DNA from: Enoplolaimus lenunculus
Lineage: Eukaryota > Nematoda > Enoplea > Enoplida > Thoracostomopsidae
Direction of reading: 5' to 3'
DNA: 64,000 nt
Assembly (NCBI GenBank): GCA_030248215.1
Contig: JASANG010000598.1
Span: 184,805-248,804 of the forward strand
In this document: one piece after another, positions 61,880-64,000 of the stretch
How positions within the stretch are numbered: position 1 is the first letter of the stretch
Layout: every line of letters starts with the position of its first letter
Translations under genes and position numbers: made by a program
The notes under the pieces: model-generated
What the model was told of the DNA's origin: nothing
What the model saw: the letters and a program-made list of their open reading frames with translations, nothing else
The model's database searches: none

Positions 61880-64000
61880 TAAGGTTGTCTAATAATGTTA
61901 CGGCTGCGACCAACGGGTACCTCTGCGGACGAATCCGGGTGGTATCCCTCACGGGTGTTCATGGCCGTGGGTCTGCCTAGTAAGCCAACGTGTCTAGCGG
62001 ATGACGGTCCCCCAGGCGTGACGTCGGGTTTTGAGAGTCACAAAATTCCAACGTCGTCGTACGCCTAAGCTCTCATGAACACTCGCGTGCGTGGCTAAGT
62101 CGCACCCCCCAACACATGGTTACAACTTTGAATGGTGTGGTTGCCGCTGATTTTCATAATTAGGACTAATGATTTCTGTGTCTAAATCCTGGTGAGCACT
62201 TGGTCACCTGATAAGGTTCATGGATTTCACTGAGAGACCTATTGCACTTTCGCAGAGTTTGGCTACCTAGGTTATTAGTCTATTGTAATAGAGGGCGAAT
62301 CGACCCGCGCCTCGGGGTTTTTTGCTCCAAAATGAAGAGCCTGGTTCGCACCAGCACTGTTTTATTCCTTAAAATTTCAGCCATGGCTCTAGGCCAGGAA
62401 TTTTCTTGACTGCTCAGGGTTCAACAGGGAACACAACCTAAAGTTTTGGTTTATTGAGTCTACACATTTTATTTCATGTGTTTACCTCTATGCAACGAAA
62501 CTGGGACTAATCAGTTTCCAGCTTGACAGCCTATAGTTATTTTGCACGCCGAGCGCCGTGTACAATAAAATTAGCTGAAAGTTATTTGAAATTACTGACT
62601 GAAAGTGAATTTGCGATTATATACCTTACGCCTCTCTAGATCCCTGTACGCTGGGATAATCTTACCATGACCTAATGTTGACTGGTTGCGGTGAAATAGT
62701 TACGTATTGTTACCCCTGGGTATGCTCATGCAACGGATTTTCCTGTGCCAAGCTGCTTAGAGCATTATCTGTTGACATGACAAAGGCAGGGCTATGCATA
62801 ACTCGCGTGATAGAGCTGCTGCGTGGAGGGCACACTGTTGAATGAGCATACCCATGGTTTCTAGATACATATCCGAGAAGACACGCGTGCGTACCACATG
62901 AGTTGTAGGTGGTCAAGTGAGCTGAAGTATTCCGTTAGTCAGCCACAAGGTTGGAGGTGAATTCGCAAATAGGGGTGACAAACCGCGCCTGATTCTTGTA
63001 ATTACGTAACCTGTATGCTCCTAGGCCTAGGTCTCTCACGGCTGCATATTCAGCAGTTTGATTGTCAACGGCGGTGATATGCCTTACAGCTGAGTTTCTA
63101 GGGCTTGACTAGAATCGTCTGAATTCACGGGGCATACGAAAGTTTTGTACTCGACAGGCAGGGCCTTAGCTCTTTTGTTTGACAATTCCCTAATGCTTAG
63201 CATCGGGCTGACTTGGCAGGCGGCCTCTGATTGGCTATAAGATTTTACAGGTAATCCTAACATTTTTAGCCAAGGGGTGGGTCGATAAAATTAGATTTAA
63301 ACGGTGTGGCCGAGGGGCAGGTAGCAATCTCGGATGTTTTAGGCAGAACTGACAGGGTAGGACGACTCCCTAAAAATACTGGTACGCGCGCGTGACTTTT
63401 CACTTAGGTTGTCCATTCCCGCGTACAGGGCCTATCTCACTGTCAATAGTTAAGGCACCAAGATGCAATACAAAACAGAGTATAAAAATTAAAGGCACGA
63501 CAAAAGTAGAAAGCACAAAAACCAAACGAAATGTATCAAAATCCAGTAAAAACTAGAGAGCGAAATCTATGTCATAAGCGACCAGGTTATTCGGTCAACT
63601 AAAATTCACCACTGCTACCCTAGCGGTTAGCGTGTGCCTACAACCCTGGAATTTCTTTTGCCAAACCAGCTAATGCACGTAGACTGTGTTAAAGTGTCAC
63701 AAGTTCAAAATTCGCTAGGGTTTCCTACCGAACCTGGCCAACAAAACGATAATATAAACACGAAAGCACAAACGATAAGGCAAACCGATACAAGGCGTAC
63801 ATATGTAAACACCACAAATCCGTACACTCATAATGCCTGATAAAGTACCGAGACAGTCTCAAGACAAATTCCTGTGCCATTCCCGAAATGCTTACACTAT
63901 AACTTCAACCTAACTCAAGGAACACACACACTCTAGACACTCTTAATCGGCTCAGAGAGTCCGCCAAAATTACGGGCCTTGGGCTAGCCATAACTTTTCA
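61880..64000. other. Compositionally distinct, GC-richer end segment without genes
   Basis: From about 61.88 kb G+C rises visibly (for example 61960-62110 and 62960-63430 are near or above half), and poly-A/T runs become rare until about 63.45 kb. No long ORF or rRNA-like block is recognised. A 12-bp perfect inverted repeat (GGGTATGCTCAT at 62718, reversed at 62842) spans about 135 bp. It may be another repeat class or satellite. Confidence 0.5.

Overview
Eukaryotic, AT-rich, intron-bearing DNA with very low gene density and many degenerate interspersed repeats. I think it comes from a nematode with a large, repeat-rich genome, or a close relative. Three observations support this: clusters of TTAGGC-like hexamers (TTAGGC is the classic nematode telomere unit), a Ly6-type gene resembling the ODR-2/HOT family, and splice acceptors that are mostly TTTCAG or TTTTTAG. 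Genus and species cannot be told from the window.

Two genes could be reconstructed exon by exon with every splice phase consistent. (1) A plus-strand gene at 30596-33572 has three exons and encodes 321 aa. It is a secreted Ly6/three-finger protein with ten cysteines and a GPI-type C-terminus, most like the ODR-2/HOT family. Two further ORF-exons upstream, at 3843-4002 and 17479-18388, each encode a hydrophobic leader and end at a phase-1 donor. That phase would join its Cys-rich second exon, so they may be alternative first exons. (2) A minus-strand gene at 52032-44008 has twelve exons and encodes 664 aa. It is a PHF10/BAF45a orthologue, a chromatin-remodelling subunit with a SAY-type domain followed by tandem PHD fingers. 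A possible C2H2 zinc-finger exon lies at 40330-40671 (minus), and an unexplained 160-codon ORF lies at 24571-25053 (minus).

The rest is mostly the remains of mobile elements. Between 52.4 and 55.2 kb is a decayed LINE fragment with reverse transcriptase followed by RNase H. It is interrupted by a 379-bp hAT-like MITE with an 8-bp target duplication and, further on, by a SINE-like repeat. At 27258-28328 a 1,071-bp element with 35-bp perfect terminal inverted repeats sits in a TTAGGC-like tandem array, and the array itself preserves the empty target site. Several smaller MITE-like families recur, many with their own degenerate short-period core (TTAGGC, GGTTCC, GAATCGG, CCGGATAT). From 58.26 to 59.29 kb a 10-bp minisatellite is arranged head to head. 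The last 2 kb (61.9-64.0 kb) is visibly GC-richer than the rest, with no recognisable gene.

Region by region: 1-17.4 kb is intergenic or possibly intronic and rich in repeats; 17.5-33.6 kb holds the Ly6 gene and its putative upstream exon; 33.6-44.0 kb is repeats plus the zinc-finger ORF; 44.0-52.0 kb is the PHF10 orthologue; 52.1-61.9 kb is nested transposons and minisatellites; 61.9-64.0 kb is the compositionally distinct end.
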